From Nitrospira sp. (GTDB lineage: Bacteria > Nitrospirota > Nitrospiria > Nitrospirales > Nitrospiraceae): a DNA stretch of 8,095 nt. Both the position numbers and the translations under genes were made by a program. Position 1 is the stretch's first letter; each line of letters starts with the position of its first letter. The notes beneath the pieces were generated by a model. It did no database searches, was not told where the DNA came from, and saw only the letters and a program-made list of their open reading frames with translations. Positions 1 to 6,796 of this stretch are shown here, piece by piece. The stretch is from assembly GCA_020697375.1 (NCBI GenBank), contig JAJFBJ010000130.1, forward strand, positions 1 through 8,095, written 5' to 3'.

Positions 1-875
1 AGTGGAGAAGTGAACACATCATAGTCATCGTAATGAATCGGAATAGCGAGCTGCGGATTGACGATCTGCATCACCTCCCGGCCCTGTTGCGCGTCCATTG
101 TGACCATGATACCGAGAACCCTTGTCCCGCCCAGGTGCAAGAGCGCAAGGTGAATATCCGGATAGCGGCGCGGGATTTCCTTCAGGTCGTCGATCACGAG
201 GGTGTCTCCGGTAATGTACACTCGGAATGGGGTTGCGTCCGCGGTTGACGAGAATTCCAGCATGCTTCCCATGACATCCGGGAGCAGCAGGTCCGAAAGC
301 GGCGGCCCATGCCGTCCGGGCATCGAGGTGATGCGGAGACGGGCCTCTCCCTTTTTTACCGTCATCGTGGACCAGGTCTCAAGCGGGGACGTATTCCTGA
401 ATCCTCGCTCATCCAATGCTTTTGCGGCTTCGGGAGTCGTCACAATGGGCAACGACTTGTCCAGTTCCCGCTCAGCCACCTGATCAAAGTGATCTCCGTG
501 GAAATGCGAGAGCAGGATCAAGTCCAATGGCGGGAGATCTGAGATTTCCATGGCCGGATCGGTCAGCCGAGTTGTGTGCAGGCCGTAGCCGATCGACACC
601 TGTTCGTGTTTGTGGATGAAGGTCGGGTCGGTCAGAACCGTAAAGCCCGCATAGCGGATCAGCACCGTCGCGTTTCCAACGAAGAAAATCGATCCGGTCG
701 CGGCCTCAGGCGATTCACGAGCGGCCGGCAATGTCATCTCCGTGGCAGCGGCTGGTTTCGCGGCGTGACGATCGCCTCCAGAGGTTGCGGAGTATGATTC
801 GCATGCCGCCAATACCGTGCCTATCACGATCCAAACTATGTGTGTCACGATCGTTGCTGCCTTTGGCTTGTGCAT
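1..875 (-). CDS. MBL-fold metal-dependent hydrolase, predicted lipoprotein (partial, C-terminus off the left edge)
   Basis: This is a metallo-beta-lactamase-fold hydrolase of the UlaG/COG2220 type, cut by the window edge after about 291 residues. The metal-site signature HFHGDH is at residues 124-129. Later candidate ligands fit the family order: H189 (GRHG), D224 (TGDT), H247 (LHLGG) and H281 (IHYDD). The N-terminus is basic, then hydrophobic (about residues 9-24), and ends in the lipobox L-A-A-C with Cys25. This predicts a type II signal peptide and export as a lipoprotein; Glu at +2 does not suggest inner-membrane retention. The ATG at 875 has a good Shine-Dalgarno (AAGGGAG, 882-888) six bases upstream. 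Substrate cannot be told: the family includes lactonases, phosphodiesterases and NAPE-PLD-like enzymes. It lies 274 bp beyond the alpha-glucosidase gene, so it probably has its own promoter. Fold and lipobox are clear; function is not. Confidence 0.9.
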   Translation of the reverse strand, partial: MHKPKAATIVTHIVWIVIGTVLAACESYSATSGGDRHAAKPAAATEMTLPAARESPEAATGSIFFVGNATVLIRYAGFTVLTDPTFIHKHEQVSIGYGLHTTRLTDPAMEISDLPPLDLILLSHFHGDHFDQVAERELDKSLPIVTTPEAAKALDERGFRNTSPLETWSTMTVKKGEARLRITSMPGRHGPPLSDLLLPDVMGSMLEFSSTADATPFRVYITGDTLVIDDLKEIPRRYPDIHLALLHLGGTRVLGIMVTMDAQQGREVMQIVNPQLAIPIHYDDYDVFTSP

Positions 876-1149
876 TCCCGTCTCCCTTATATGGCCTCTT
901 TGACTATCCGCCATTGGCGACTGAAGATGCGATTGTTCGTCACGCCGATAGCGACGGCTTGCCGCCTGGCAGACCAAGAAGTAATTCACTGTGCAAACTA
1001 CGTACCCATGTTTGAAGTAGTTACGAACGTTTTTCCTGTATCGGGATGCCGCTCTGGCAACAGCGTTAGATTGCAGGAGGAGAGCCGGAGGGAAGGTGAA
1101 GCCGTTCACGGCTTGCCAACCTGTCCGCGCAAAGACAGATTGTCCATGC
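876..1149. other. Intergenic region between the alpha-glucosidase and MBL lipoprotein genes
   Basis: This 274-bp non-coding stretch should hold the end of the alpha-glucosidase transcript and the promoter of the lipoprotein gene. Overlapping short frames on the plus strand have no recognisable protein character. Two small inverted repeats are visible: AACTAC/GTAGTT (996-1001 with 1017-1022) and AAGCCGT/ACGGCTT (1099-1105 with 1108-1114). I found no convincing -35/-10 pair and no hairpin followed by a T-run on the minus strand. Confidence 0.6.
1099..1114 (-). terminator. Possible weak hairpin downstream of the alpha-glucosidase gene
   Basis: A perfect 7-bp inverted repeat AAGCCGT/ACGGCTT has only two bases between its arms, so in RNA it would form a stem of about six pairs with a four-base loop. 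It lies 36 bases past the stop codon at 1150. The sequence after it on the minus strand is C/T-rich rather than a true T-run, so intrinsic termination is doubtful. Confidence 0.2.
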
Positions 1150-2760
1150 TTAGGAGATGGCCGCGATGATGCCTTCATCACCCCGCAGGGTCAGCTTGTC
1201 CTCGAAGGTCTCGCCATGCCGGTCAAGATTGGTAGAAAGAAGTATCAGACCCCGGGCAGGGACCGGGATAATGTGGGGCTGAAAGGAAAAGTTGAGGGCG
1301 ATCAACAGGCGGCGCTCCTCGAACTCGCGCCGGTACAGCATGATATCGTCGGTCGCCGTTTCACGCCGGTAGGCGCCGAGGGTCAAGGCCTTTTCCGCGC
1401 GACGCAGCAGTATCAATTCTCGATAGAGATTCAAGATCGAGGCAGGGTCCTCGCGCTCGATTTTGACGTTGACCGACCCGGCATCGGGTGAGAGAGGCAG
1501 CCAGGGTCGCCCGGTGGTGAATCCAGCCATAGTCGAATTATCCCATGGCATGGGCGTCCTTGCCGGGTCCCGGCCGACTCCGAACCCTGGGACATTCTTC
1601 TCCCATGGATCCTGGACCAGTTCCCGCGGGATGGGCACGTTCGCCATCCCGAGTTCATCCCCATAGTAGAGGGTCGGCGTGCCGCGCAGGGTCAGCAGCA
1701 GCATGGCGGCAATTCTGACCTGGGCCTGTCCGATCCTCGTCGCGATCCGCGCCTTGTCGTGATTTCCGAGGACCCAATTGGGCCAGCCATGAGCGGGGAG
1801 GGCGGCTTCGTATGCGTCGATCGTGGTGGCGATCATTCTGGCCTGCCAGGGAACCTCGATGAGCTGAAAATTGAACGGCAGATGGCAGCCGGTTCCGCTG
1901 GTTTCTCCCGTCCCGTAATAGGTCACCAACCGCTCGACCGGCAGGTATATCTCTCCGATCATCAGGCGATTGCCGTATTCGTCCACCACCTTCCTCATGC
2001 CGCTGATGATGTCGTGGACCTCGGGACGGTCGGTCGTATAGGTCGCGAGCAATTGCCGATAGGGCCACTCGCCTGGCCGATAATCGGGATTAGGCGGATT
2101 GGCACGGAATTGGTCGTCCTTGATGAGATGCCAAATGACGTCGATACGAAATCCATCCACCCCCCGATCAAGCCAGAAGCGCATGACCTGATACATGGCC
2201 GCCTGGACTTCCGGATGCCGCCAGTTCAAATCCGGCTGCTGCGTCAGGTACGCGTGATAGTAGTATTCACCGGTGCGGGCGTCCAATTCCCATGCGCTGC
2301 CGCCGAACGTGCTGAGCCAGTTGTTGGGCGGCCCTCCGTTCTGCGCGGAAGGTTTCCAGATGTACCAATCGCGTTTCGGATTGTCGCGCGAGGAGCGGGA
2401 TTCGATGAACCAGGGATGTTTATCGGAGGTATGGTTCGGAACCAGATCAAGGATGACTTTCATATCCAGCCTGTGAGCGGACGACAGGAGGTCGTCGAAA
2501 TCCTTGAGCGTCCCGAACATGGGATGGATATCCCTGTAATCGGATACGTCGTATCCGAAATCCGCCATCGGAGACGGATAAATCGGCGAGATCCAGAGGG
2601 CATCGATCCCCAGCCATTGGAGATAGTCGAGCCGCTGCATGATTCCCCGGAGGTCGCCGATGCCGTCTCCATTGCTATCCGCGAAGGATCGAGGGTAGAT
2701 CTGATAGATGACGCCGCATTGCCACCATTGAATGCCGGCGCGCTGTTGCTCCTGTGCCAT
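1150..2760 (-). CDS. GH13 alpha-glucosidase (oligo-1,6-glucosidase / alpha-amylase family)
   Basis: The product is a 536-residue GH13 enzyme expected to hydrolyse, or transglycosylate from, alpha-glucosidic bonds at the non-reducing end of short oligosaccharides. No signal peptide is visible, so it should be cytoplasmic. All signature regions are intact: the start of the TIM barrel (GVIYQIYPRSFADSNGDGIGD, about residues 16-36), region I DLVPNH (105-110), region V QPDLN (175-179), region II GFRID with nucleophile D207, region III IGE with acid/base E270, and region IV NHD (333-335). The RTPMPWD segment (401-407) and the short C-terminal beta domain (about 440-536) match family length. An open frame continues 51 codons upstream to 2913, but it reads through the palindrome at 2796-2916 and looks unlike protein, so the ATG at 2760 is preferred. 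That ATG lacks a good Shine-Dalgarno. The gene follows the trehalose-synthase-like gene and is probably co-transcribed. Exact substrate is uncertain. Confidence 0.93.
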   Translation of the reverse strand: MAQEQQRAGIQWWQCGVIYQIYPRSFADSNGDGIGDLRGIMQRLDYLQWLGIDALWISPIYPSPMADFGYDVSDYRDIHPMFGTLKDFDDLLSSAHRLDMKVILDLVPNHTSDKHPWFIESRSSRDNPKRDWYIWKPSAQNGGPPNNWLSTFGGSAWELDARTGEYYYHAYLTQQPDLNWRHPEVQAAMYQVMRFWLDRGVDGFRIDVIWHLIKDDQFRANPPNPDYRPGEWPYRQLLATYTTDRPEVHDIISGMRKVVDEYGNRLMIGEIYLPVERLVTYYGTGETSGTGCHLPFNFQLIEVPWQARMIATTIDAYEAALPAHGWPNWVLGNHDKARIATRIGQAQVRIAAMLLLTLRGTPTLYYGDELGMANVPIPRELVQDPWEKNVPGFGVGRDPARTPMPWDNSTMAGFTTGRPWLPLSPDAGSVNVKIEREDPASILNLYRELILLRRAEKALTLGAYRRETATDDIMLYRREFEERRLLIALNFSFQPHIIPVPARGLILLSTNLDRHGETFEDKLTLRGDEGIIAAIS

Positions 2761-2795
2761 ATCCAAATTGAATGATCGAGACTTCCCGTTCCGGC

Positions 2796-2916
2796 AGGAT
2801 GGTGAAACAGGCCGCCAGCTTTGTTCTCGCATCGCACAGAGACTCACCGTACCGCAAGGGTACGCCTCGCCTCTGTGCTCGCTGCGGCCGCGCTGAACGG
2901 CCTGTTTGACCATCCT
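2796..2916. repeat. 121-bp nested palindromic intergenic element (REP/MITE-like)
   Basis: The outer arms are 19-base inverted repeats with one mismatch: 2796-2814 (AGGATGGTGAAACAGGCCG) and 2898-2916. Inside them lie CAGC/GCTG (2816-2819 with 2892-2895), a perfect 8-bp pair GCACAGAG/CTCTGTGC (2834-2841 with 2871-2878), and a central hairpin CGTACC/GGTACG (2848-2853 with 2859-2864) around a five-base loop. The element starts one base after the stop codon of the GH13 gene at 2918 and ends 35 bases before the start of the next gene. Either strand could fold into one long branched stem-loop. This form is typical of intergenic mobile palindromes. It resembles, from memory, a repeat family of Nitrospira genomes, which I could not check. 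No second copy is seen in the window. Confidence 0.8.
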
Positions 2917-2917
2917 G

Positions 2918-4591
2918 TTAGAGGTCGCGGCTTGGAATGATTCGATACCACCGGTACCCGTACGGTTCGACCTCTAGCGTTGGCAATTCTTCTCGAACGT
3001 TCGGCCGGCTGGACAGCAGCGGCGCGAGCGTTGTGTCCGGTTCCAGATCCAGCCGGACCGAACAGGCTTTGTCGGCCAGGTTATGTACCGCCAGTAATTG
3101 CCTCCCTTGCCGTTGGCAACGATGGCCCAATAGGCTCGGCTCTGCCGTGTCAAAGGTCTGGATGACTCCGCTGCCCCATTCGGGACATTGTCTCCTGATT
3201 TGGATCAATCGCTTGATCCAGTTGAGCAACGATTCTGGATCGGCTGCTTGCTCTTCGACATTGACCTGCCGGTAGCCGAACGGGCCCTTGGCGATGATCG
3301 GCGCGGGCAGGGCTTCGCGAACCGCTGTTGAGAAGCCGGCTTGGGTCTCACGCGACCATTGCATGGGAGTGCGCACCGCATTCCTGCCCTGCAGCGACAG
3401 GTCCTCGCCCATGCCTATTTCATCCCCGTAGATGATCAGCGGCGTTCCAGGAAAAGAAAACAACAGGCTGAACGCCGTTTCCAGCCGCCGTCGATCGTTC
3501 AGCATAGGAGCCAGGCGGCGACGAATACCGCGACCGAAAATTTTCATGTCTGGCTCCGGCGCAAATGCCCGATAGACCGCCTCACGTTCATTCTCGTCGA
3601 GCCGTTCGAGGTCGAGCTCGTCCAGATTTCTGAGGAATGTGACCCACTGGCCGCTTTCTGGTATCGAGGGCAATAGTCGAAACGCACGCCGCAGGGGTTC
3701 GGCCTTGCCCGAAGCCAAGGCGAGGAAGAGAAAATTATTCAGGAAAAAATTATAGAGCAGGTGCATTTCATCGCCGTCGCCGAAAAAACCGCGAAGCTGA
3801 TCAGGGTCGACATCGGCTTCCCCGAGGAGGGCGGCTTCGGCCTGGCGGGATGACGTAAAGCCACGGAGTTCGCGCAGGATGTGATGCGGATCATGGGCAA
3901 TGGCAGGATCGTGGCTCGTGTGCGGGGATTCGAGCATATGGGATACCGCATCGACGCGAAACCCGGAGATGCCGAAGGACAGCCAGAAATCGATGACCCG
4001 CTTGATCTCCTCGCGCACTTCGACGTGGGCCACGTCCAGATCCGGCTCGAAGTGATAAAACTGATGATAATAATATTGTCCGGCGATCTCATCGTATGTC
4101 CAGACGCTCGACTCTTCTCCGGGGAAGATATTCTGCTTTCCCGGCTCGGCCGGCGGCGGAGCGTCGCTCCAGACATAGTACCGGCGATAACGGGAACGGC
4201 GGTCGCGCCGGGCTGCTTGAAACCAGGGATGCCGGTCGGAAGTATGGTCCATGACCAGGTCGATCATGACCCTGATGCCCCGCTCGCCGGCTTCCCGTAC
4301 GAACCGGATGAACTGATCCAGCGTGCCCAGCCGGGGATCTACCGAGAAGTAATCCGTAACATCGTAGCCGTTGTCGCGGTCCGGCGTGGGGAAAAAGGGC
4401 AGCAGCCAGATGCAGGTTACCCCGAGATCGGCGATGTATTCCAACCTGTCACAGAGGCCGGGAAAATCTCCGATGCCGTCGCCGTTCGAGTCCTGAAACG
4501 TCGCCACGTCCAGGCCATAGAAGACCGCGGCCTTGTACCATGGATCTGTTCGCCCTTGGGGCATCCAGAAGACCTCACTGATACGCGCCAT
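2918..4591 (-). CDS. Trehalose-synthase-like GH13 alpha-amylase family protein with altered region IV
   Basis: This 557-residue protein is closest in pattern to trehalose synthase (GH13_16), which interconverts maltose and trehalose. Supporting segments are DPWYKAAVFYGLDVATFQDSN near the N-terminus (residues 16-36), WLLPFFPTP (62-70), YFGDGDE-like GFFGDGDE (268-275), GRGIRRRLAPML (353-364), IIYGDEIGMGEDLSL (386-400) and RNAVRTPMQW (403-412). Catalytic residues are present: nucleophile D214 in GFRVD and acid/base E258 in LLGEAD. Region I reads DLVMDH (111-116), with Asp for the usual Asn. Region IV reads RNLDEL, so the conserved His is Leu323 while D324 is kept. A short C-terminal beta domain covers about 460-557; no maltokinase domain is fused. 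The ATG at 4591 gives the longest frame, but ATG 4564 (residue 10) has the better Shine-Dalgarno. It starts 29 bases after the DUF2231 stop, which suggests one operon. Activity and substrate are uncertain. Confidence 0.9.
   Translation of the reverse strand: MARISEVFWMPQGRTDPWYKAAVFYGLDVATFQDSNGDGIGDFPGLCDRLEYIADLGVTCIWLLPFFPTPDRDNGYDVTDYFSVDPRLGTLDQFIRFVREAGERGIRVMIDLVMDHTSDRHPWFQAARRDRRSRYRRYYVWSDAPPPAEPGKQNIFPGEESSVWTYDEIAGQYYYHQFYHFEPDLDVAHVEVREEIKRVIDFWLSFGISGFRVDAVSHMLESPHTSHDPAIAHDPHHILRELRGFTSSRQAEAALLGEADVDPDQLRGFFGDGDEMHLLYNFFLNNFLFLALASGKAEPLRRAFRLLPSIPESGQWVTFLRNLDELDLERLDENEREAVYRAFAPEPDMKIFGRGIRRRLAPMLNDRRRLETAFSLLFSFPGTPLIIYGDEIGMGEDLSLQGRNAVRTPMQWSRETQAGFSTAVREALPAPIIAKGPFGYRQVNVEEQAADPESLLNWIKRLIQIRRQCPEWGSGVIQTFDTAEPSLLGHRCQRQGRQLLAVHNLADKACSVRLDLEPDTTLAPLLSSRPNVREELPTLEVEPYGYRWYRIIPSRDL
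4573..4576 (-). promoter_or_regulatory. Shine-Dalgarno supporting an internal start of the trehalose-synthase-like gene
   Basis: GAGG lies eight bases before an in-frame ATG at 4564. The upstream ATG at 4591 has only GAG immediately before it and an AAAGG about 25 bases away. The true protein may therefore begin with MPQGRTDPWYK, nine residues shorter than given. Confidence 0.45.
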
Positions 4592-4620
4592 CTCAATGAT
4601 GATGGCGCGACGTCGATCCT

Positions 4621-5130
4621 TTATTCGCCGGCCGATTCCATCGTCTGTTTGATCCGTTCATCGCCGGGGATTTTCAGTTCCGGCTCGCGGCTCGGAGGGC
4701 CTGCCGGTTTGACGCGCATGCCATGTTCATAAACCAGATGAGCGCCGTACCAGGCTGATACGAAAAGGCCCATGCTGCCCACCAGTGAGAGGAAAACCGG
4801 CAACGTTCCCTGATCCTTGCGGCTGCGACGGATCGCCAGGTTCATCCCTGTGAGCGCCAGGAGGCTGATATTCAGGCCGGCATGCGTGTTGGCGATCTTC
4901 TTCGGCTTGGTTTCTGGGGGTATGGTCATGTAGTCGCTCGCGCCCGCCGCCCCCGCCGCGAGTCCGCCGACAAATCCGCCGACCATGGTGTAATAGGCGG
5001 CATCAGCATAGGATCGGTTGCCGGTCTTGAGATGCATGAGGTCCAATAGAAAACTAAACGGCAACAGCCCGGCCGGCATCGTGATCAACATGGGATGCAG
5101 CGGGTGTCCTGCGAATGTGAGTTGAGGCAT
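4621..5130 (-). CDS. DUF2231 integral membrane protein
   Basis: The 169-residue product is a DUF2231 family membrane protein of unknown biochemical role. The N-terminal signature AGHPLHPMLI (residues 7-16) is typical. Four hydrophobic segments are visible at about 12-32, 45-65, 84-100 and 109-132, joined by a loop with ASDYMTIP (64-71). A hydrophilic tail runs from about 139 to 169. His9, His12, His83, His131 and His136 lie in or beside the membrane segments and could bind a metal or cofactor, but that is speculation. The start at 5130 has a strong Shine-Dalgarno, AAGGGAG at 5136-5142, five bases upstream. The gene sits 79 bases after recQ and 29 before the GH13 gene. Its strong ribosome site and the hairpin after recQ leave room for an independent promoter, which I could not identify. 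Confidence 0.88.
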   Translation of the reverse strand: MPQLTFAGHPLHPMLITMPAGLLPFSFLLDLMHLKTGNRSYADAAYYTMVGGFVGGLAAGAAGASDYMTIPPETKPKKIANTHAGLNISLLALTGMNLAIRRSRKDQGTLPVFLSLVGSMGLFVSAWYGAHLVYEHGMRVKPAGPPSREPELKIPGDERIKQTMESAGE

Positions 5131-5162
5131 GATTTCTCCCTTCGTGACCAGTCGGTGTTTTA

Positions 5163-5178
5163 TTTGTCTTCCGACAAA
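5163..5178 (-). other. Small GNRA-capped hairpin upstream of the DUF2231 gene
   Basis: TTTGTC (5163-5168) and GACAAA (5173-5178) form a perfect 6-bp stem. On the transcribed minus strand the loop is GGAA, a GNRA tetraloop. It lies in the short gap between recQ and the DUF2231 gene, about 20 bases before the latter's Shine-Dalgarno. No function is implied by the sequence alone. Confidence 0.35.
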
Positions 5179-5200
5179 CGATTGAAGCGATCGATTACTA

Positions 5201-5222
5201 AGCAGCCGTTCATACGGCTGCT
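5201..5222 (-). terminator. Strong stem-loop across the recQ stop codon
   Basis: AGCAGCCGT and ACGGCTGCT form a perfect 9-bp, GC-rich stem with a four-base loop. The recQ stop codon (TGA, 5210-5212) lies inside the loop. On the minus strand the stem is followed by TAGTAAT rather than a clean T-run, so it may be a weak terminator, an attenuator, or a barrier that protects the mRNA 3' end. Confidence 0.4.
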
Positions 5223-6730
5223 ATGGCAGCACCGGCCTGGAGGTCGCGCAGGTCCACGGTGACCTCGGCGGCCCCCTTCCGGCAATTGTCGCATCGCCCG
5301 CAGTCGGCCTCGATCTCCTGCGAAAAGTAGCGCGTCAAAAATCGCACGCGACATTCCGTGATCTGTCCGTACTTCATCATCGTGGCAAGTCGGTCTTCGT
5401 CGTGGCGATGCCGCCCGTCGTACTCCTCGAGATACGCAGTGAATTCGGCCTCATCCCGGAATGCGCGCAACAAGCGAAATCCACCGTGCTGTCGATCGAG
5501 AATTCCGATCCGTTCCAGCAAGGCGGCAATCACTCTCAATCGCCGCACACTGATTCCGGTGGCGGAATGGAGGAGAGTCATGGACAGCGCCGCACCGCCG
5601 TTCCCCTTTGAGCCGGTGGACAATGCCCGGTAGACACGAGTGCATTCATCTCGCCGCGGGTATTTGCCCGCGAGAAAGTACGACTGAACCCGCCGGTCTT
5701 CCAGGCGGTAGAGCAGCGCGACGTGGGCCCGTTTGCCGTCCCGCCCCGCGCGTCCCGCTTCCTGAACATAACTTTCCAATGAATCTGGAAAGGCATAGTG
5801 GACGACGAACCGGAGGTTGTCCTTGTCGATGCCGAGTCCGAACGCTTTGGTGGCGACGATGATCCGGTAGCGGTCCTCCATGAACGCCTGTTGCGTCTCC
5901 CGACGGTCGGCGAGCTTCATCTTGCCGTGGTACAGACCCGCCGCGATGCCTTCATGCAGAAGACGGGCACGGAGTTCATCCGCCTGCCTGATGGTCGCGA
6001 CGTAAAGTATGCCGGTTCCGTCCTCACTCTCATGAAGGATCGTCATCAATCGCGCGAATTTATCTTCCTCATTGACCGTCCGATACACCTCGAAGATCAA
6101 ATTAGGGCGATCCACTCCGTGATTGATCACCAGCGCCCCTTCGATTCCCAATTGCGCGATGATGTCGGAAATCACCGCCGGGGTGGCGGTCGCCGTCAAG
6201 GCGAGCACCGGCGGCCGATCCAGTTTTTGAATCGCGTCTCTAATCGCAAGGTAGGCGGGACGAAAGTCATGCCCCCACTGTGAGACACAATGGGCTTCGT
6301 CCACGACGACCAGTGACACACCGGTTCTTCGTAGTACATCGAGATAGTCCGGTTGCTCCAGGCGCTCGGGTGTGACATAGATCATTTCAGCGGTTTGGCT
6401 CTTGATCTCCCGCATGCGGCGCCGTTCCTCGCGCTCGGTCAGTGAGCTGTTGAGAACGGCGGCCGGAATGTGGCGGGCGCGTAGTTTGTCTTCCTGGTCC
6501 TGCATCAGGGAGATGAGCGGCGAAACGACGAGGACGGCATGCGGCAAAAACAGTGAGGGAAGTTGAAAGCAAAGAGATTTCCCACCACCGGTGGGAAGAA
6601 TCCCGACCGCGTCGCGTGCCTCCATGACGGCCTGTATCAATAGACGCTGCCCGGGACGGTAGGTTTTCACCCCGAGCAGCTTCTGTGCTTTCCGCTCGTT
6701 GGCGGCCGTCCAGGTCCATGCCGCGTTCAT
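5210..6730 (-). CDS. recQ: ATP-dependent DNA helicase RecQ, short form
   Basis: This 506-residue RecQ-family 3'-5' DNA helicase should unwind recombination and repair intermediates in the cytoplasm. All helicase motifs are visible: motif 0 TYRPGQ (residues 23-28), Walker A PTGGGKS (46-52), motif II DEAH (144-147), the RecQ-specific aromatic-rich loop QWGHDFRPAY (151-160), motif III TATAT (179-183), and motif VI QEAGRAGRDG (323-332). The RecQ-Ct zinc site is complete, with Cys460, Cys477, Cys480 and Cys483. A winged-helix-like region is short or absent, and no HRDC domain follows; the protein ends about 23 residues after the last Cys. E. coli RecQ is about 600 residues, so this is a short form, a common variant. 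The ATG at 6730 has no clear Shine-Dalgarno, but no better in-frame start is seen. It follows the DksA-like gene after 81 bases containing an inverted repeat. Confidence 0.95.
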   Translation of the reverse strand: MNAAWTWTAANERKAQKLLGVKTYRPGQRLLIQAVMEARDAVGILPTGGGKSLCFQLPSLFLPHAVLVVSPLISLMQDQEDKLRARHIPAAVLNSSLTEREERRRMREIKSQTAEMIYVTPERLEQPDYLDVLRRTGVSLVVVDEAHCVSQWGHDFRPAYLAIRDAIQKLDRPPVLALTATATPAVISDIIAQLGIEGALVINHGVDRPNLIFEVYRTVNEEDKFARLMTILHESEDGTGILYVATIRQADELRARLLHEGIAAGLYHGKMKLADRRETQQAFMEDRYRIIVATKAFGLGIDKDNLRFVVHYAFPDSLESYVQEAGRAGRDGKRAHVALLYRLEDRRVQSYFLAGKYPRRDECTRVYRALSTGSKGNGGAALSMTLLHSATGISVRRLRVIAALLERIGILDRQHGGFRLLRAFRDEAEFTAYLEEYDGRHRHDEDRLATMMKYGQITECRVRFLTRYFSQEIEADCGRCDNCRKGAAEVTVDLRDLQAGAAIAAV

Positions 6731-6757
6731 AGCGGCGGCTTTCGCCCGCAGCCCCGG

Positions 6758-6796
6758 TCTGCAACACCGGCGCGTTGCCTGTCCTCTTGTTGCAGA
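6758..6796 (-). other. Inverted repeat in the dksA-like/recQ gap
   Basis: TCTGCAACA (6758-6766) and TGTTGCAGA (6788-6796) are perfect 9-base inverted repeats with 21 bases between them; CCGG on each outer side can extend the stem across a bulge. A second pair, GTCCT (6781-6785) and AGGAC (6806-6810), would compete with it, as would GCAAC/GTTGC within the loop. No T-run follows. It could be an attenuator, an operator, or a remnant palindrome. Confidence 0.35.

Noticed and set aside
7..16. The 10-base word GAAGTGAACA occurring near both ends of the window (7-16 and 8081-8090)
   Set aside because: One copy is inside the coding sequence of the MBL gene and the flanks do not match, so it is a chance repeat rather than an attachment site.
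996..1022. AACTAC/GTAGTT inverted repeat as an operator or terminator
   Set aside because: The 6-bp arms and 15-base spacer are too weak to separate from chance without comparison.
1759..2775. A 338-codon plus-strand open frame opposite the alpha-glucosidase gene
   Set aside because: It lies antisense to a complete GH13 gene with all catalytic motifs, and its translation has no recognisable domain. It is the by-product of GC-rich coding sequence on the other strand.
2761..2913. A 51-residue N-terminal extension of the alpha-glucosidase
   Set aside because: It reads through the palindrome, is rich in Arg, Ser and Cys unlike the rest of the protein, and would make the protein longer than the family. 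It is more likely untranslated.
3881..4732. A 283-codon plus-strand open frame opposite the trehalose-synthase-like gene
   Set aside because: It is antisense to a well-supported gene, crosses into the DUF2231 gene, and shows no protein-family features.
5160..5354. A 64-codon minus-strand frame overlapping the recQ 3' end
   Set aside because: It is an out-of-frame shadow of recQ that continues into the gap, and has no Shine-Dalgarno or recognisable features.
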